From Rhizobiales bacterium 62-47 (GTDB taxonomy: Bacteria > Pseudomonadota > Alphaproteobacteria > Rhizobiales > Xanthobacteraceae), in contig MKVX01000013.1 of the NCBI GenBank assembly GCA_001899255.1, positions 372,001 through 436,000 on the forward strand: 64,000 nt of DNA. Reading direction: 5' to 3'. The first letter of the stretch is position 1; every line of letters starts with the position of its first letter. This document shows, piece by piece, positions 21,007 to 29,236 of this stretch. The notes beneath the pieces are model-generated. The model saw only the letters and a program-made list of their open reading frames with translations, was not told the origin of the DNA and did no database searches. The translations under genes and the position numbers were made by a program.

Positions 21007-22581
21007 ATGGCTGATTATTACCCGCTGATTGCGCGCGCCATTGCTGGTCTTGATCCGAGCGCCCCCGGCGAGAGCCGCCGGGCGCTCTACGAGCGCGCGC
21101 GTTCGGCCTTGATCGCCCAGTTGCGCAGCGTCGAACCGCCACTGACCGAATCCGAGATCACCCGCGAGCGCCTCGCGCTCGAAGAGGCGGTGCGCAAGGT
21201 GGAGTCCGAGGCGGCGCAGAAGGCGCGGGACCTGGCGCGCAGCACCGACTCGCAGGGACGGCCGCGTTCCGGCGATGCGTTCCGCGCCTCGATCGCCAGC
21301 CGGCACGGCGACCGCGATGCGAGCAAGGCCGCGCCGTCAGTACCGTCCCCGGCATCGCCGCCGTCGTCGTCTGCTGCGCCGGTGCCCCCGCGTGCACGTT
21401 CGCCGTTGCCGACGCGGCCTCCGCGCAGCGAACCGACGCGCGAGCCGATGTCGGAGCCGCCGCGCGACCGCGCGCCGCGCCGGAATCTCGAGCAGGATCG
21501 TCCGTCGCCGGGCGCGGCCGCGCCCGATCAGGCCGCCGCACCGGGCGTGCGCGGTTTCCGCGATGTCGTCGCCGATGCCGACGATCTCGGCCGCGCCACC
21601 GCGCAGGCCAATCGTTCGGCGCGTCGCACCTATGCCAACGTGCCGTCGCCGACGCCGGAATTCGACCGGCTCGAGCCGAGCATGGAGGATCGCGGCAGCG
21701 GCGGTGCGCCGTTGCCTTACGAATTCGACGAACCCATCGACGAGGAGAACGAGCGTCCCGCGCCGGGGCCGCGTTCGCGCGGGCCCAAAGAGCGACGGGA
21801 AAAGGCGCCGCGGCTGCGCACCGGCGGCGGTTTCCCGTTCAAGGCCGCGATCATCGTCGGCCTCGCGTTGATTTTGGCCGGCGCCGGCATCCTGTGGGGG
21901 CCGAAGGCCGTCGCCTATGTGCGCGGCCTGCTGGGTAAACCGGCGACGACGGTGCAGGCGCCGAAGAATCCGTCCACCGCTCCGCCGCCGAAGATCGCCG
22001 ACCGTGTCGGTCAGCCGGGTTCGGCCGAGACGCTGGCCCCGGTGGCGCAGCGCGTCGTGCTCTATGACGAGGATCCCAACGATCCGAAGGGCAAGCAGTA
22101 TGTCGGCTCGGTGGTGTGGCGCACCGAACAGGTCAAGGGATCGAACGGCCAGCCCGGCGATATCGCGGTGCGCGCCGACGTCGAGATTCCCGAACGCAAG
22201 TTCAAGATGACGATGTCATTCCGCCGCAACACCGACACTTCGCTGCCGGCCAGCCACACCGCGGAACTGACCTTCATCCTGCCGCCGGATTACGACGGCG
22301 GCACCGTCGCCAACGTGCCCGGCATCCTGATGAAATCCAACGAGCAGGCGCGCGGCACGCCGCTGGCCGGGCTTGCGGTGAAAGTCACCGACGGCTTCTT
22401 CCTGATCGGCTTGTCGAATGTCGAGAGCGACCGCTCGCGCAACCTGCAACTGCTGAAGGAGCGGTCGTGGTTCGACGTGCCGCTGGTCTATTCGAACCAG
22501 CGCCGCGCCATCATCGCCATCGAGAAGGGCGCACCGGGCGAGCGTGCCTTCAACGACGCCTTCCTTGCGTGGGGCGAATAG
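21007..22581 (+). CDS. Conserved single-pass membrane protein of unknown function
   Basis: This 524-aa protein has a conserved N-terminal helical domain (MADYYPLIARAIAGLDPSAPGESRRALYERARSALIAQLRS, residues 1-75). A 200-residue disordered stretch rich in Pro, Arg and Asp follows, then one membrane helix near residues 275-298 (FKAAIIVGLALILAGAGILWG). The C-terminal domain is probably periplasmic and contains VLYDEDPNDPKGKQYVGSVVWRTE and a beta-rich segment ending NDAFLAWGE. The layout (cytosolic domain, linker, anchor, exported domain) is common among Rhizobiales proteins adjacent to purA, but I know of no assigned role. Confidence 0.8.
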   Translation: MADYYPLIARAIAGLDPSAPGESRRALYERARSALIAQLRSVEPPLTESEITRERLALEEAVRKVESEAAQKARDLARSTDSQGRPRSGDAFRASIASRHGDRDASKAAPSVPSPASPPSSSAAPVPPRARSPLPTRPPRSEPTREPMSEPPRDRAPRRNLEQDRPSPGAAAPDQAAAPGVRGFRDVVADADDLGRATAQANRSARRTYANVPSPTPEFDRLEPSMEDRGSGGAPLPYEFDEPIDEENERPAPGPRSRGPKERREKAPRLRTGGGFPFKAAIIVGLALILAGAGILWGPKAVAYVRGLLGKPATTVQAPKNPSTAPPPKIADRVGQPGSAETLAPVAQRVVLYDEDPNDPKGKQYVGSVVWRTEQVKGSNGQPGDIAVRADVEIPERKFKMTMSFRRNTDTSLPASHTAELTFILPPDYDGGTVANVPGILMKSNEQARGTPLAGLAVKVTDGFFLIGLSNVESDRSRNLQLLKERSWFDVPLVYSNQRRAIIAIEKGAPGERAFNDAFLAWGE

Positions 22582-22629
22582 CGCTTCATCCCGAAAAGAG
22601 GGAACCGGTTTTCGGATCGTATGAAGCGC
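22581..22629. repeat. REP-like hairpin with CCGAAAA/TTTTCGG core
   Basis: GCGCTTCAT (22581-22589) pairs with ATGAAGCGC (22621-22629), and CCGAAAA with TTTTCGG inside. This resembles the widespread Bradyrhizobium hairpin containing GGAACCGGTTTTC. It begins at the last base of the preceding stop codon and could act as a terminator. Confidence 0.6.
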
Positions 22630-22665
22630 GTAGACGTTTGATCTCTATCTGCGGTACCCGAAATC

Positions 22666-22776
22666 GTCATCCTGAGGTGCGACATGCGCAGCATGGCGCC
22701 TCGAAGGGGGACCACGAGATGGTGACCCTGCATCCTCCGAGGCTTGCAACTTTCGTCGCGCGCACCTCAGGATGAC
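22666..22776. repeat. Palindromic repeat element, CATCCTGAGGTG family, copy 2
   Basis: Arms GTCATCCTGAGGTGC (22666-22680) and GCACCTCAGGATGAC (22762-22776) are exact inverted repeats, the same arms as at 12091-12186. The inner sequence differs between the two copies. Confidence 0.75.
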
Positions 22777-22815
22777 GTCCGTGGTTTCAGTCGCGCGAGG
22801 TCGATGGCGCCGTGC

Positions 22816-23025
22816 TTAAGCCGCTTCCGCCCTGCGATCGCGTTTGCGCGCCGCGCCTTGCGAATGCCGCAACGCCGCCACTTCGGCCTCGAGCAATTCG
22901 TTGGCGATCAGCAGCGCCTTCAATGCACCGCGCATGTCGCTGTTACAGGTGGCGATAGCTTCATCGATAGCCGCCTCGTAAGTGTCGCCGTCAGCGTCCG
23001 GCATATGATGCATCGTGTCGAGCAC
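22816..23025 (-). CDS. Small hypothetical protein
   Basis: This 69-aa protein starts from GTG at 23025, which has an ideal AGGAG site six bases upstream; an ATG further up would add up to 16 residues. It contains VLDTMHHMPDADGDTYEAAIDEAIATCNSDMRGALKALLIANELLEAEVAAL and a highly basic tail (RKRDRRAEAA), and is predicted mostly helical. The function is not recognised. Confidence 0.6.
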   Translation of the reverse strand: MLDTMHHMPDADGDTYEAAIDEAIATCNSDMRGALKALLIANELLEAEVAALRHSQGAARKRDRRAEAA

Positions 23026-23136
23026 AACTCTCTCCTGGTGCGAAGTCGCGATACCCATCAATCGCACCAACAAGGCACCGTTCCGACGGCCGCGACGTTG
23101 TGCCCGTTATTCCCGTTGTTCACAGGGGCTGGAAGG

Positions 23137-23484
23137 CTAAATGGGCTGTTCCATCCAGTGCAGGAACTTTTGCAGCAGGCCATGCGCCTTGTGTCCGGGT
23201 GTGAGCGGATTTTCAGTGGCGGCGACGCATCGCGCCAACAGGTAATCCATGAAGCGGGTGTCGTTCGGCTCGGTGACGGTGAAGTGCGCGCCATCGACGA
23301 ACACGGTGTAGTCGTAGAAGAACGGCCCGACCGAAATCGTCGCGGATGATGCGGCGCTGTCCTTGGAGAGAATGAAAGCCGATGGATCGAGCCCGTGTTC
23401 GATCATCGCCGCTTCAAGCTGCGGCAGCCGCTTCATGAAGGCGGCGGAAAAACCGCCGACGGTGGATTGCAGCGTGACGGACAC
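23137..23484 (-). CDS. Hypothetical protein
   Basis: This 115-aa protein starts MSVTLQSTVGGFSAAFMKRLPQLEAAMIEHGLDPSAF and has no signal or membrane segment. A beta-rich middle (ATISVGPFFYDYTVFVDGAHFTVTEPND) precedes a helical end with HKAHGLLQKFLHWMEQPI. It lies on the same strand and 86 bases downstream of arsC, so it may be the tail of the arsenic operon or an unrelated gene. No function is recognised. Confidence 0.65.
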   Translation of the reverse strand: MSVTLQSTVGGFSAAFMKRLPQLEAAMIEHGLDPSAFILSKDSAASSATISVGPFFYDYTVFVDGAHFTVTEPNDTRFMDYLLARCVAATENPLTPGHKAHGLLQKFLHWMEQPI

Positions 23485-23570
23485 CTGACCCTCGTGCGCT
23501 CACCACCGTGCCGAGGCACGTCTGGTTCCTGCGAAATTTGGTCGGGCGGGTGTGGCAGGAGGTTCAAGTC

Positions 23571-23999
23571 TCAGGTGACGTGCGGCTTGGACTTGCCCTT
23601 TTCGAATGTGATTGTCTCGCCGTCCTCTTTTACGAAGACGCTGACCGGCGTGTCGAGCAGGTCCAATACGGTTTCCGATGGACGGCACAGCTTCGCTCCT
23701 TGCGGCGTTTCCACAATCGGACGGTTGATCAGAATTGGATGTGCCATCATGAAGTCGAGCAACTGCTCATCGGTCCATTTAGGATCGGCGAGCCCGAGTT
23801 GGGCATAGGGCGTTCCTTTCTCTCGCAGCAGCGCGCGTAGAGGCAGTCCCATCTTGCGCGCCAGTTCCTGCAGCCGGGCGCGGCTCGGCGGGGTCTTCAG
23901 GTACTCTATAACGGTCGGCTCTTCTCCGCTCGCCCGGATCATCGCCAGCGTATTGCGCGAGGTGCCGCAGTCTGGATTGTGATAAATCGTGACGGTCAT
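23571..23999 (-). CDS. arsC: Glutaredoxin-dependent arsenate reductase
   Basis: This 142-aa protein of the Spx/ArsC thioredoxin fold reduces arsenate to arsenite with glutathione and glutaredoxin. The catalytic Cys is C11 in YHNPDCGTSRNT. The arginine triad positions fall in conserved segments: YLKTPPSRARLQEL, PILINRPIVETPQGAKLCRPSE. It is full length for the family. It closes a four-gene minus-strand operon with the aquaglyceroporin gene just upstream (12-bp gap), which makes arsenate the likely substrate. Confidence 0.93.
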   Translation of the reverse strand: MTVTIYHNPDCGTSRNTLAMIRASGEEPTVIEYLKTPPSRARLQELARKMGLPLRALLREKGTPYAQLGLADPKWTDEQLLDFMMAHPILINRPIVETPQGAKLCRPSETVLDLLDTPVSVFVKEDGETITFEKGKSKPHVT

Positions 24000-24011
24000 C
24001 TGTCGGGTTTC

Positions 24012-24695
24012 TCAGTTGTTGGAAATTTTTTCAGAGTTCGATTGCAGCAGCCATCCCAACAGCGCGTACGCCGCGACGGCGCCGGTAAGCTCCGCCGCGA
24101 TGAACCCAGGCAGGTCATGCGGACGAATGCCTGAAAACGTGTTCGTCAGCGAGCGCGCGATAGCGACCGCCGGATTGGCGAACGAAGTTGAAGCGGTGAA
24201 CCAGTAGGCCGCGACGATGTAGAGGCCGACCAGCCATGGGATGGCGGTCCGATTGAAGCGCATCCCTGCAAGAATTGTCGTGACCAACCCGAATGCCGCG
24301 ACACCCTCCGCGAACCATTGTGCGCCGCCGGTTCTGATTTTGAGCGAGGCATCGAGCAACGGAAGCGCGAACATCGCATGGGCAATCAAGGTTCCGCCGA
24401 TGCCGCCGATGATCTGCGCGCTGACGTAGAGCAGAGCTTCGTTCCAACTCAACTCGCGTTTCAGCGCGAAGATGGCTGTAACGGCAGGATTGAAATGTGC
24501 GCCGGAGATCGGCCCCAGGCTGGCGATCAGGACGACGAGAATTGCACCGGTCGCTAGTGTATTGGCGAGGAGCGCCAGCGCGATGTCCTTGGTCAGGTTC
24601 TCGGCCATGATGCCGGACCCGACCACGGCAGCAACCAGAAGACCGGTGCCGAGCGCTTCGGCAACGAGCCGGCGCGGCAGATCAAACCCGGACAT
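24012..24695 (-). CDS. aqpS: Aquaglyceroporin-type channel (AqpS-like) of the ars operon
   Basis: This 227-aa MIP-family channel has six membrane spans and two half-helices bearing NPA boxes: HFNPAVTA near residue 65 and FANPAVAIARS near residue 180. The start ATG at 24695 overlaps the stop of arsI (TGATG), indicating translational coupling. In rhizobia an AqpS channel replaces the ArsB/Acr3 pump, letting arsenite made by ArsC flow out down its gradient (established for Sinorhizobium meliloti). The absence of arsB or acr3 here fits that scheme. Confidence 0.9.
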   Translation of the reverse strand: MSGFDLPRRLVAEALGTGLLVAAVVGSGIMAENLTKDIALALLANTLATGAILVVLIASLGPISGAHFNPAVTAIFALKRELSWNEALLYVSAQIIGGIGGTLIAHAMFALPLLDASLKIRTGGAQWFAEGVAAFGLVTTILAGMRFNRTAIPWLVGLYIVAAYWFTASTSFANPAVAIARSLTNTFSGIRPHDLPGFIAAELTGAVAAYALLGWLLQSNSEKISNN

Positions 24696-25141
24696 CACGT
24701 CGTCGAGGGCGCGCAGCAGGCGGACTGCTTCTCGTGTGCAATGCGCGCTTCGCGCTCGCCTGTGCCGTCGCCATAGGTGATGTTCTCGCCGGTCGTCAGG
24801 AAAGTCTCCCACGCAATGCCCGCGGGATCGTCGATCCATGATTTTTCCGACTTCGCGTAGCAACAGGCGGTTTGCCCTTGTTCGACAATGTTGCCGCCCG
24901 CCTGACGAAGGCGCGCGTAAACGTCGTTCAATTCGTCGCGGTCCTCGACCTGAATGCCGAGATGGTCGAGGCCGGGCTGCCTGCCGCGGGAGGAAATGGC
25001 GAAATTCACGCGAGGGTCGTCAAGCATCCATTTCGCGTAATCGGTTTTGACGACGCTTGGCTGCGTGGCGAACAATGCGGAGTAAAAGCCGATAGATTGC
25101 GCGATATCGTTGACGGCGACGTGAACGTGCAGACGCTTCAT
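24695..25141 (-). CDS. arsI: ArsI/CadI-family glyoxalase-fold protein (C-As lyase)
   Basis: This 148-aa vicinal-oxygen-chelate protein has likely metal ligands H5 (RLHVHVAV), H60 (GLDHLGIQ) and E112 (AWETFLT). The vicinal cysteine pair C93-C94 in TACCYAKSEKSW is the organoarsenical-binding pair of ArsI, which cleaves the C-As bond of trivalent organoarsenicals such as MAs(III). A second Cys pair near the end (SACCAPS) may add metal binding. The position between arsR and aqpS favours ArsI over the related CadI annotation. Confidence 0.87.
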   Translation of the reverse strand: MKRLHVHVAVNDIAQSIGFYSALFATQPSVVKTDYAKWMLDDPRVNFAISSRGRQPGLDHLGIQVEDRDELNDVYARLRQAGGNIVEQGQTACCYAKSEKSWIDDPAGIAWETFLTTGENITYGDGTGEREARIAHEKQSACCAPSTT

Positions 25142-25151
25142 GACCGACTCC

Positions 25152-25496
25152 CTAGGCTGTGGTTTTGGCGCGCTTCGGTGCGCAGGCAGTGACCGGGACG
25201 CAGTGCGCTTCGCTGCCTCCGCAACAGTTGTCCGTCAGAAAAGAGAGCAGAGCGTTCATCTGGTCGTAGCGCGCGGCATAGATCATCGAACGCCCGGCGC
25301 GGCGCACGGTGATCAGTCCGGCTTGGCGCAGCCGATCAAAATGAAAAGTGAGCGTGTTCGGCGCCAGCTCGAGGGCTGTTGCAATGCTGCCGGCAGACAA
25401 TCCATCGGGGCCTGCTTTCACAAGCAGGCGATAGATATCGAGGCGATTGTGTTGCGCCAGCGCCGCGAGCGCCGCGACCGCATCTGTCTTTTCCAT
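25152..25496 (-). CDS. arsR: ArsR-family arsenic-responsive repressor
   Basis: This 114-aa winged-helix protein begins MEKTDAVAALAALAQHNRLDIYRLLV. The recognition helix segment is APNTLTFHFDRLRQAGLITVRRAGRSMIYAA. Cysteines C91-C92, C99 and C105 near the C-terminus form the probable As(III) site, as in the ArsR branch with C-terminal rather than alpha-3 cysteines. The first gene of the operon, it is followed by arsI (10-bp gap). Two operator-like sequences lie directly upstream. No Shine-Dalgarno site is visible, so it may be translated from a short or leaderless mRNA. Confidence 0.93.
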   Translation of the reverse strand: MEKTDAVAALAALAQHNRLDIYRLLVKAGPDGLSAGSIATALELAPNTLTFHFDRLRQAGLITVRRAGRSMIYAARYDQMNALLSFLTDNCCGGSEAHCVPVTACAPKRAKTTA

Positions 25497-25499
25497 AAT

Positions 25500-25542
25500 T
25501 CAACGAATATTGAAATGATGATCCGGTGTCAATATCGGTTGA
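25500..25542 (-). promoter_or_regulatory. Two ArsR operator boxes (TCAA-N6-TTGA)
   Basis: TCAA-CGAATA-TTGA at 25500-25513 and TCAA-TATCGG-TTGA at 25529-25542 have identical half-sites and spacing, 29 bp centre to centre. They lie immediately before the arsR start, as expected for autoregulation. Confidence 0.7.
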
Positions 25543-26039
25543 CTGAAGGCATACATAAGATTATATTCCTATTCATCCCGTCCCAATCGAGGGGCGTTGC
25601 CGGGACGCTGTGAAGCGCGGGGCGGGATGCGGCGCCTGCGTGCGCGGGGAAGACGTTTCCTCGAGCGCTCGGGAGGCCTTGGGTCGCCGTCCGCCGCTAC
25701 TACGAGCGGCTGCCACGCGATGGCTGGACGCGGCACAGGCGAAAGCGGGGAAATCCCGCTGGATCGGCGAGCGTGTGGCTCGCGCCTGTGCCCGGAAGCA
25801 CGGTCCCGAAGCCAAAAATCGCCGCGACGGAGCGTCGCAAGACGTTTCCGCGGTCAGTGAATGTCTCCGCTGAGACAGTCACGCCGCGGCACATCCACCA
25901 AGGCGCGTCTTTCGGCGCTCCGTCTCCCTCCATTTTCCGGGAGACTCTTCGAACAACGGCAGGTCGGCCGATGTCGCTGCGGGATAGGCGCGGCGCGCGG
26001 AGTCATGCGCGTGATCGACAACTTTCATGAGGAGCGCAG
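25543..26039. other. Intergenic region without a convincing gene
   Basis: About 500 bases between the ars promoter and the gene at 26040. Open frames exist on both strands (for example 25610-25873, +), but none has a ribosome site, a recognisable domain or plausible composition. GC content is high from 25600 on. I see no repeat, RNA gene or terminator that I can support. Confidence 0.4.
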
Positions 26040-26399
26040 ATGGATATTTCCAGGGAAGATCGGCGTCAGCTCGCCGAACGCCGGCGCAATGCCGAGCAGG
26101 CCGAAGCCGATGCCGCCAGCGATGCGCTTTACGCGCAGTGCGTGGAAGAGGTGAAGCGGGAGCTTGCGAACGACGCCGGGCGATTCCGCATTTGTCCTTA
26201 CAAGGCCTGCCGCCGCAGCCGGCGTTGCGCCGGCCCGCAACTGCTCTGCCACGCATTGTATCGCCGGCCGCTGATGTCGTTCGCGCTTGAGCAGATCGTC
26301 ATCGACGACCTGTATTGGGAGGTGATCGAGCAGGAGCTGGAAGCGGAAGCGGAAGCGGAGGCAGAGGCCGCGGCGGAGAGCGGCGAGGGCGCGCCGTGA
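26040..26399 (+). CDS. Hypothetical protein with a Cys/Arg-rich core and acidic tail
   Basis: This 119-aa soluble protein opens with a helical charged segment (MDISREDRRQLAERRRNAEQAEADAASDALY). The core FRICPYKACRRSRRCAGPQLLCH holds four cysteines and could bind a metal. The end is a run of Glu-Ala repeats (ELEAEAEAEAEAAAESG). The start at 26040 follows GAGGAGCGCAG. Similar proteins exist in Bradyrhizobium relatives as far as I recall, without known function. Confidence 0.7.
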   Translation: MDISREDRRQLAERRRNAEQAEADAASDALYAQCVEEVKRELANDAGRFRICPYKACRRSRRCAGPQLLCHALYRRPLMSFALEQIVIDDLYWEVIEQELEAEAEAEAEAAAESGEGAP

Positions 26400-26495
26400 C
26401 TCTTGGCCCGCGCCGGGATAGCTTGCGGCACCATATCATTTTGCACGCCCCCGCGCGGCACGTCATTTTTCAGTCCCGAAGCAAGGTTGTCATTG

Positions 26496-26999
26496 ATGCG
26501 CGCTTCCTCGATTCAAAGCCTGCGCGGATACGTTCCGGCGCCCCGCATCCATCACGTGAAACTGTTCGTTCCCGTCATTGCCGCCGCGCTGCTGCTCGGC
26601 GTCACGCTTCTCGCGGCGTTGGAATCGCCCAGCCAGCCGTTTCTCGAAAAGAATGGTTTCTATCTGACGTCGGCGGGCTTCAAGGTGAAGTTCGCCAACG
26701 ATGCCGCCGGCCAAAAGGCGTTGCGCGCGCTGCCGCCGCATCGCTTCGTCGTGCACACGGTCGGCGGCAGCGAACGTTATCTCTATGCCGATCCGAAAAC
26801 CTGTGTGTGCGTGTTCGTCGGCACGCGCGATGCCTATCTCAATTATCGCGACATCCTCGCGCATCCGCTGCCGCAGGCCGACGACGTGGCGCCCGATTAC
26901 AAGACGCAGGCCGGTGCGTTGTTGAATGCCGATCTGGTCGACGGCGGCGGCCTCGACGATCCCGGCAGCGTGGCGGATTATCTTCGCGAATTCTATTGA
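26496..26999 (+). CDS. Hypothetical membrane-anchored or exported protein
   Basis: This protein has about 167 aa from the ATG at 26496; a GTG at 26556 is an alternative start that would put the hydrophobic segment (KLFVPVIAAALLLGVTLLAAL) at the very N-terminus as a signal anchor. The rest is soluble: FLEKNGFYLTSAGFKVKFANDAAGQKALRALPPHRFVVH, then RYLYADPKTCVCVFVGTRDAYLNYRDIL and an acidic end. No known domain is recognised. It converges with rpoH; the terminator at 27032-27060 lies between them. Confidence 0.7.
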   Translation: MRASSIQSLRGYVPAPRIHHVKLFVPVIAAALLLGVTLLAALESPSQPFLEKNGFYLTSAGFKVKFANDAAGQKALRALPPHRFVVHTVGGSERYLYADPKTCVCVFVGTRDAYLNYRDILAHPLPQADDVAPDYKTQAGALLNADLVDGGGLDDPGSVADYLREFY

Positions 27000-27031
27000 G
27001 GCTTAATTCCGCGCCACAGACGAGCGCGCAA

Positions 27032-27060
27032 CAAAAAAGCCGGCGTCGCCGCCGGCTTTC
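27032..27060 (-). terminator. Rho-independent terminator of rpoH (bidirectional hairpin)
   Basis: On the minus strand a GAAAGCCGGCGG...CCGGC hairpin is followed by TTTTTTG, 30-60 bases after the rpoH stop. On the plus strand the same hairpin follows the convergent gene. Confidence 0.85.
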
Positions 27061-27091
27061 GTTACTCATCTCGCTTGCGCGCCGTAAGAGG

Positions 27092-27985
27092 TTAGTGCGC
27101 CAGCGCTGCTTCTTCCTGCCGCGCAATCGTCGTCTTCACCGCCGACTGCACCTTCTCGAACGCGCGCACTTCGATCTGCCGCACGCGCTCGCGCGATACG
27201 CCGAACTCGGCGGCGAGATCTTCCAGCGTCATCGGCTCATCGGCGAGACGCCGCGCCTCGAAGATGCGCTTCTCGCGCGGGTTCAGCACGCCCATCGCGC
27301 CGTTCAACGCGCGCCGGCGATGATCGAACTCCTCGCTCTCGGCCATGATGGCTTCCTGGTTGGGCGAGGTATCGACCAGCCAGTCCTGCCATTCGCCGGG
27401 CTCGCCGTCGTCGCGGATCGGTGCGTTGAGCGACGCGTCGCCGCCGAGGCGGCGGTTCATGTCGACCACGTCCTGTTCCGTGACGCCGAGGCGCTTGGCG
27501 ATCAGCTGCACCTGATCCGGGCGCAGATCGCCCTCGTCGAGTGCCGAGATCTTGCTCTTGGCCTTGCGCAGGTTGAAGAACAGCTTCTTCTGGTTCGCGG
27601 TGGTGCCCATCTTCACAAGCGACCACGAACGCAGGATGTACTCTTGAATAGACGCCTTGATCCACCACATTGCGTAGGTGGCGAGGCGGAAGCCCTTCTC
27701 GGGCTCGAACCGCTTCACCGCCTGCATCAGACCGACGTTGCCTTCCGAGACGACTTCGGAAATCGGCAGGCCGTAGCCGCGATAACCCATGGCGATCTTG
27801 GCGACGAGTCGCAGATGGCTGGTGACAAGGTGGTGCGCCGCATCGCGATCGTCATGCTCGCGCCAACGCTTGGCGAGCATGTATTCCTCCTGCGGTTCAA
27901 GCATGGGGAATTTGCGGATTTCGGCGAGATAATGCGACAGGCCGGATTCTCCATTGAGAACCGGCAAGGTAGCTGTACGGGCCAT
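27092..27985 (-). CDS. rpoH: Heat-shock RNA polymerase sigma factor
   Basis: This 297-aa sigma-32 family protein starts MARTATLPVLNGESGLSHYLAEIRKFPML at 27985. Region 2 includes the -10 recognition helix GFRLATYAMWWIKASIQEYILRSWSLVK. The RpoH box QKKLFFNLRKAKSKI follows directly and identifies the subfamily. Region 4 ends in LEDLAAEFGVSRERVRQIEVRAFEKVQ. It directs heat-shock gene transcription. Alphaproteobacteria often have several rpoH genes; which paralogue this is cannot be told. The open frame continues upstream to 28135 without a ribosome site. Confidence 0.96.
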   Translation of the reverse strand: MARTATLPVLNGESGLSHYLAEIRKFPMLEPQEEYMLAKRWREHDDRDAAHHLVTSHLRLVAKIAMGYRGYGLPISEVVSEGNVGLMQAVKRFEPEKGFRLATYAMWWIKASIQEYILRSWSLVKMGTTANQKKLFFNLRKAKSKISALDEGDLRPDQVQLIAKRLGVTEQDVVDMNRRLGGDASLNAPIRDDGEPGEWQDWLVDTSPNQEAIMAESEEFDHRRRALNGAMGVLNPREKRIFEARRLADEPMTLEDLAAEFGVSRERVRQIEVRAFEKVQSAVKTTIARQEEAALAH

Positions 27986-28203
27986 GTGTAGCGCCCTCCA
28001 GTGGTTCAGGCCCCCGATAGCGGCGGGCCAGGCAGACGGCCGCAGGGTTAAAGCCGGCCGGGCTGCGATGTTCCACGCTGGGACATCCAGCGCAGGTGCA
28101 ATATACACGAAAGCGCCCCGGAAAAGAAAGAACAAAACGGGGTCACGATCTTGTGTAGATTATTAAATTATTGAAATGTAAGGAAATAGTCCATGCATTT
28201 GCG

Positions 28204-29220
28204 TCATTCTGCCGCGCTGAGCCGGTCGCGCAACTGGGCCAGATCGGGCGGCAGATCGCGTGTCCATTCAAGGATTTGGCCGGTTCCGGGGTGCTCCAGC
28301 GTCAGCAGGTAGGCATGCAGTGCCTGGCGTCCAAGCTCGGTCAAGGCGGTTCGCGCCAGCGGACCGAGCGCGTTGGCCTTGGTCTTGAAACCGGGGCCAT
28401 AGACGGCGTCGCCCAGCAGGGGATGGCCGATGTGGCTGAGATGGACGCGGATCTGGTGGGTCCGCCCGGTCTCAAGCTGGCAGGCCAGCAGGCTGGCGAG
28501 CGGTTTGCCGTCGCGGCCCTTGAAGGTTTCCAGCACTTCCCAATGAGTGATCGCGGCGCGGCCGCTTTGGCGCACCGCCATCTTTTCGCGGGCGTGCGGA
28601 TGCCGATCGATCGGCGCATCGACGGTACCGTGCGGACGGTTCGGCACGCCCCAGACGAAAGCCATGTAGCCGCGGCGCAACGCGCCGGTGCGGCCATGGT
28701 CGGCGAACTGCGCGGTCAGCGAGGCATGGGCGCGGTCGTTTTTCGCCGCCACCATCAGCCCGGTGGTGTCCTTGTCGAGCCGGTGCACGATGCCCGGCCG
28801 CTTGACGCCGCCGATGCCGGACAGGCTGGCGCCGCAATGGGCGATCAGCGCATTGACCAGGGTGCCGGTTTCGTGGCCGGCCGCCGGATGCACGACGAGA
28901 CCCTTCGGCTTGTCGATGACGATGATGTCGTCATCCTCGTAGACGATGTCGAGCGGGATGTTCTCGGGGGCCGGCTCGGCGGCAACCGGCGGCGGCACGT
29001 CGATTGTGATCGTATCGCCGGCGGCGACATGATAAGCGGGGTCGCGAACCGGGGTGGCGCCGATCGAAACCGAGCCTGCGAGGATCAGCGTTTTCAGTCG
29101 CGACCGCGACAACTCCGGCGTTCGCACGGCCAGCACGCGGTCGAGCCGGATGGAGCCTTCATCGCCGGCAACCGTGACATTCAGCCGTTGACCTTGATCC
29201 ACAGATACGTCTTGTTCCAC
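28204..29220 (-). CDS. rluD: RluD-type 23S rRNA pseudouridine synthase
   Basis: This 338-aa RluA-family enzyme has an N-terminal S4 domain (IRLDRVLAVRTPELSRSRLKTLILAGSVSIG). The catalytic Asp is in the HRLDKDTTGLMVAAKN motif near residue 150. Other signatures are KPKGLVVHPAAGHETGTLVNALI and ETGRTHQIRVHLSHIGHPLLGD. A GTG start at 29220 (VEQDVSVDQGQRL) is proposed because AAAGG precedes it and the conserved S4 domain begins soon after; the frame continues upstream but would overlap the divergent gene at 29237. It modifies helix 69 of 23S rRNA if the RluD assignment is right. Confidence 0.92.
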   Translation of the reverse strand: MEQDVSVDQGQRLNVTVAGDEGSIRLDRVLAVRTPELSRSRLKTLILAGSVSIGATPVRDPAYHVAAGDTITIDVPPPVAAEPAPENIPLDIVYEDDDIIVIDKPKGLVVHPAAGHETGTLVNALIAHCGASLSGIGGVKRPGIVHRLDKDTTGLMVAAKNDRAHASLTAQFADHGRTGALRRGYMAFVWGVPNRPHGTVDAPIDRHPHAREKMAVRQSGRAAITHWEVLETFKGRDGKPLASLLACQLETGRTHQIRVHLSHIGHPLLGDAVYGPGFKTKANALGPLARTALTELGRQALHAYLLTLEHPGTGQILEWTRDLPPDLAQLRDRLSAAE

Positions 29221-29236
29221 CGAAGAGCCTTTGCCA

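Noticed and set aside
25610-25873. 87-codon frame in the gene-poor stretch after arsR
   Set aside because: No ribosome site, no domain, composition like random high-GC sequence; several equally long frames overlap it.
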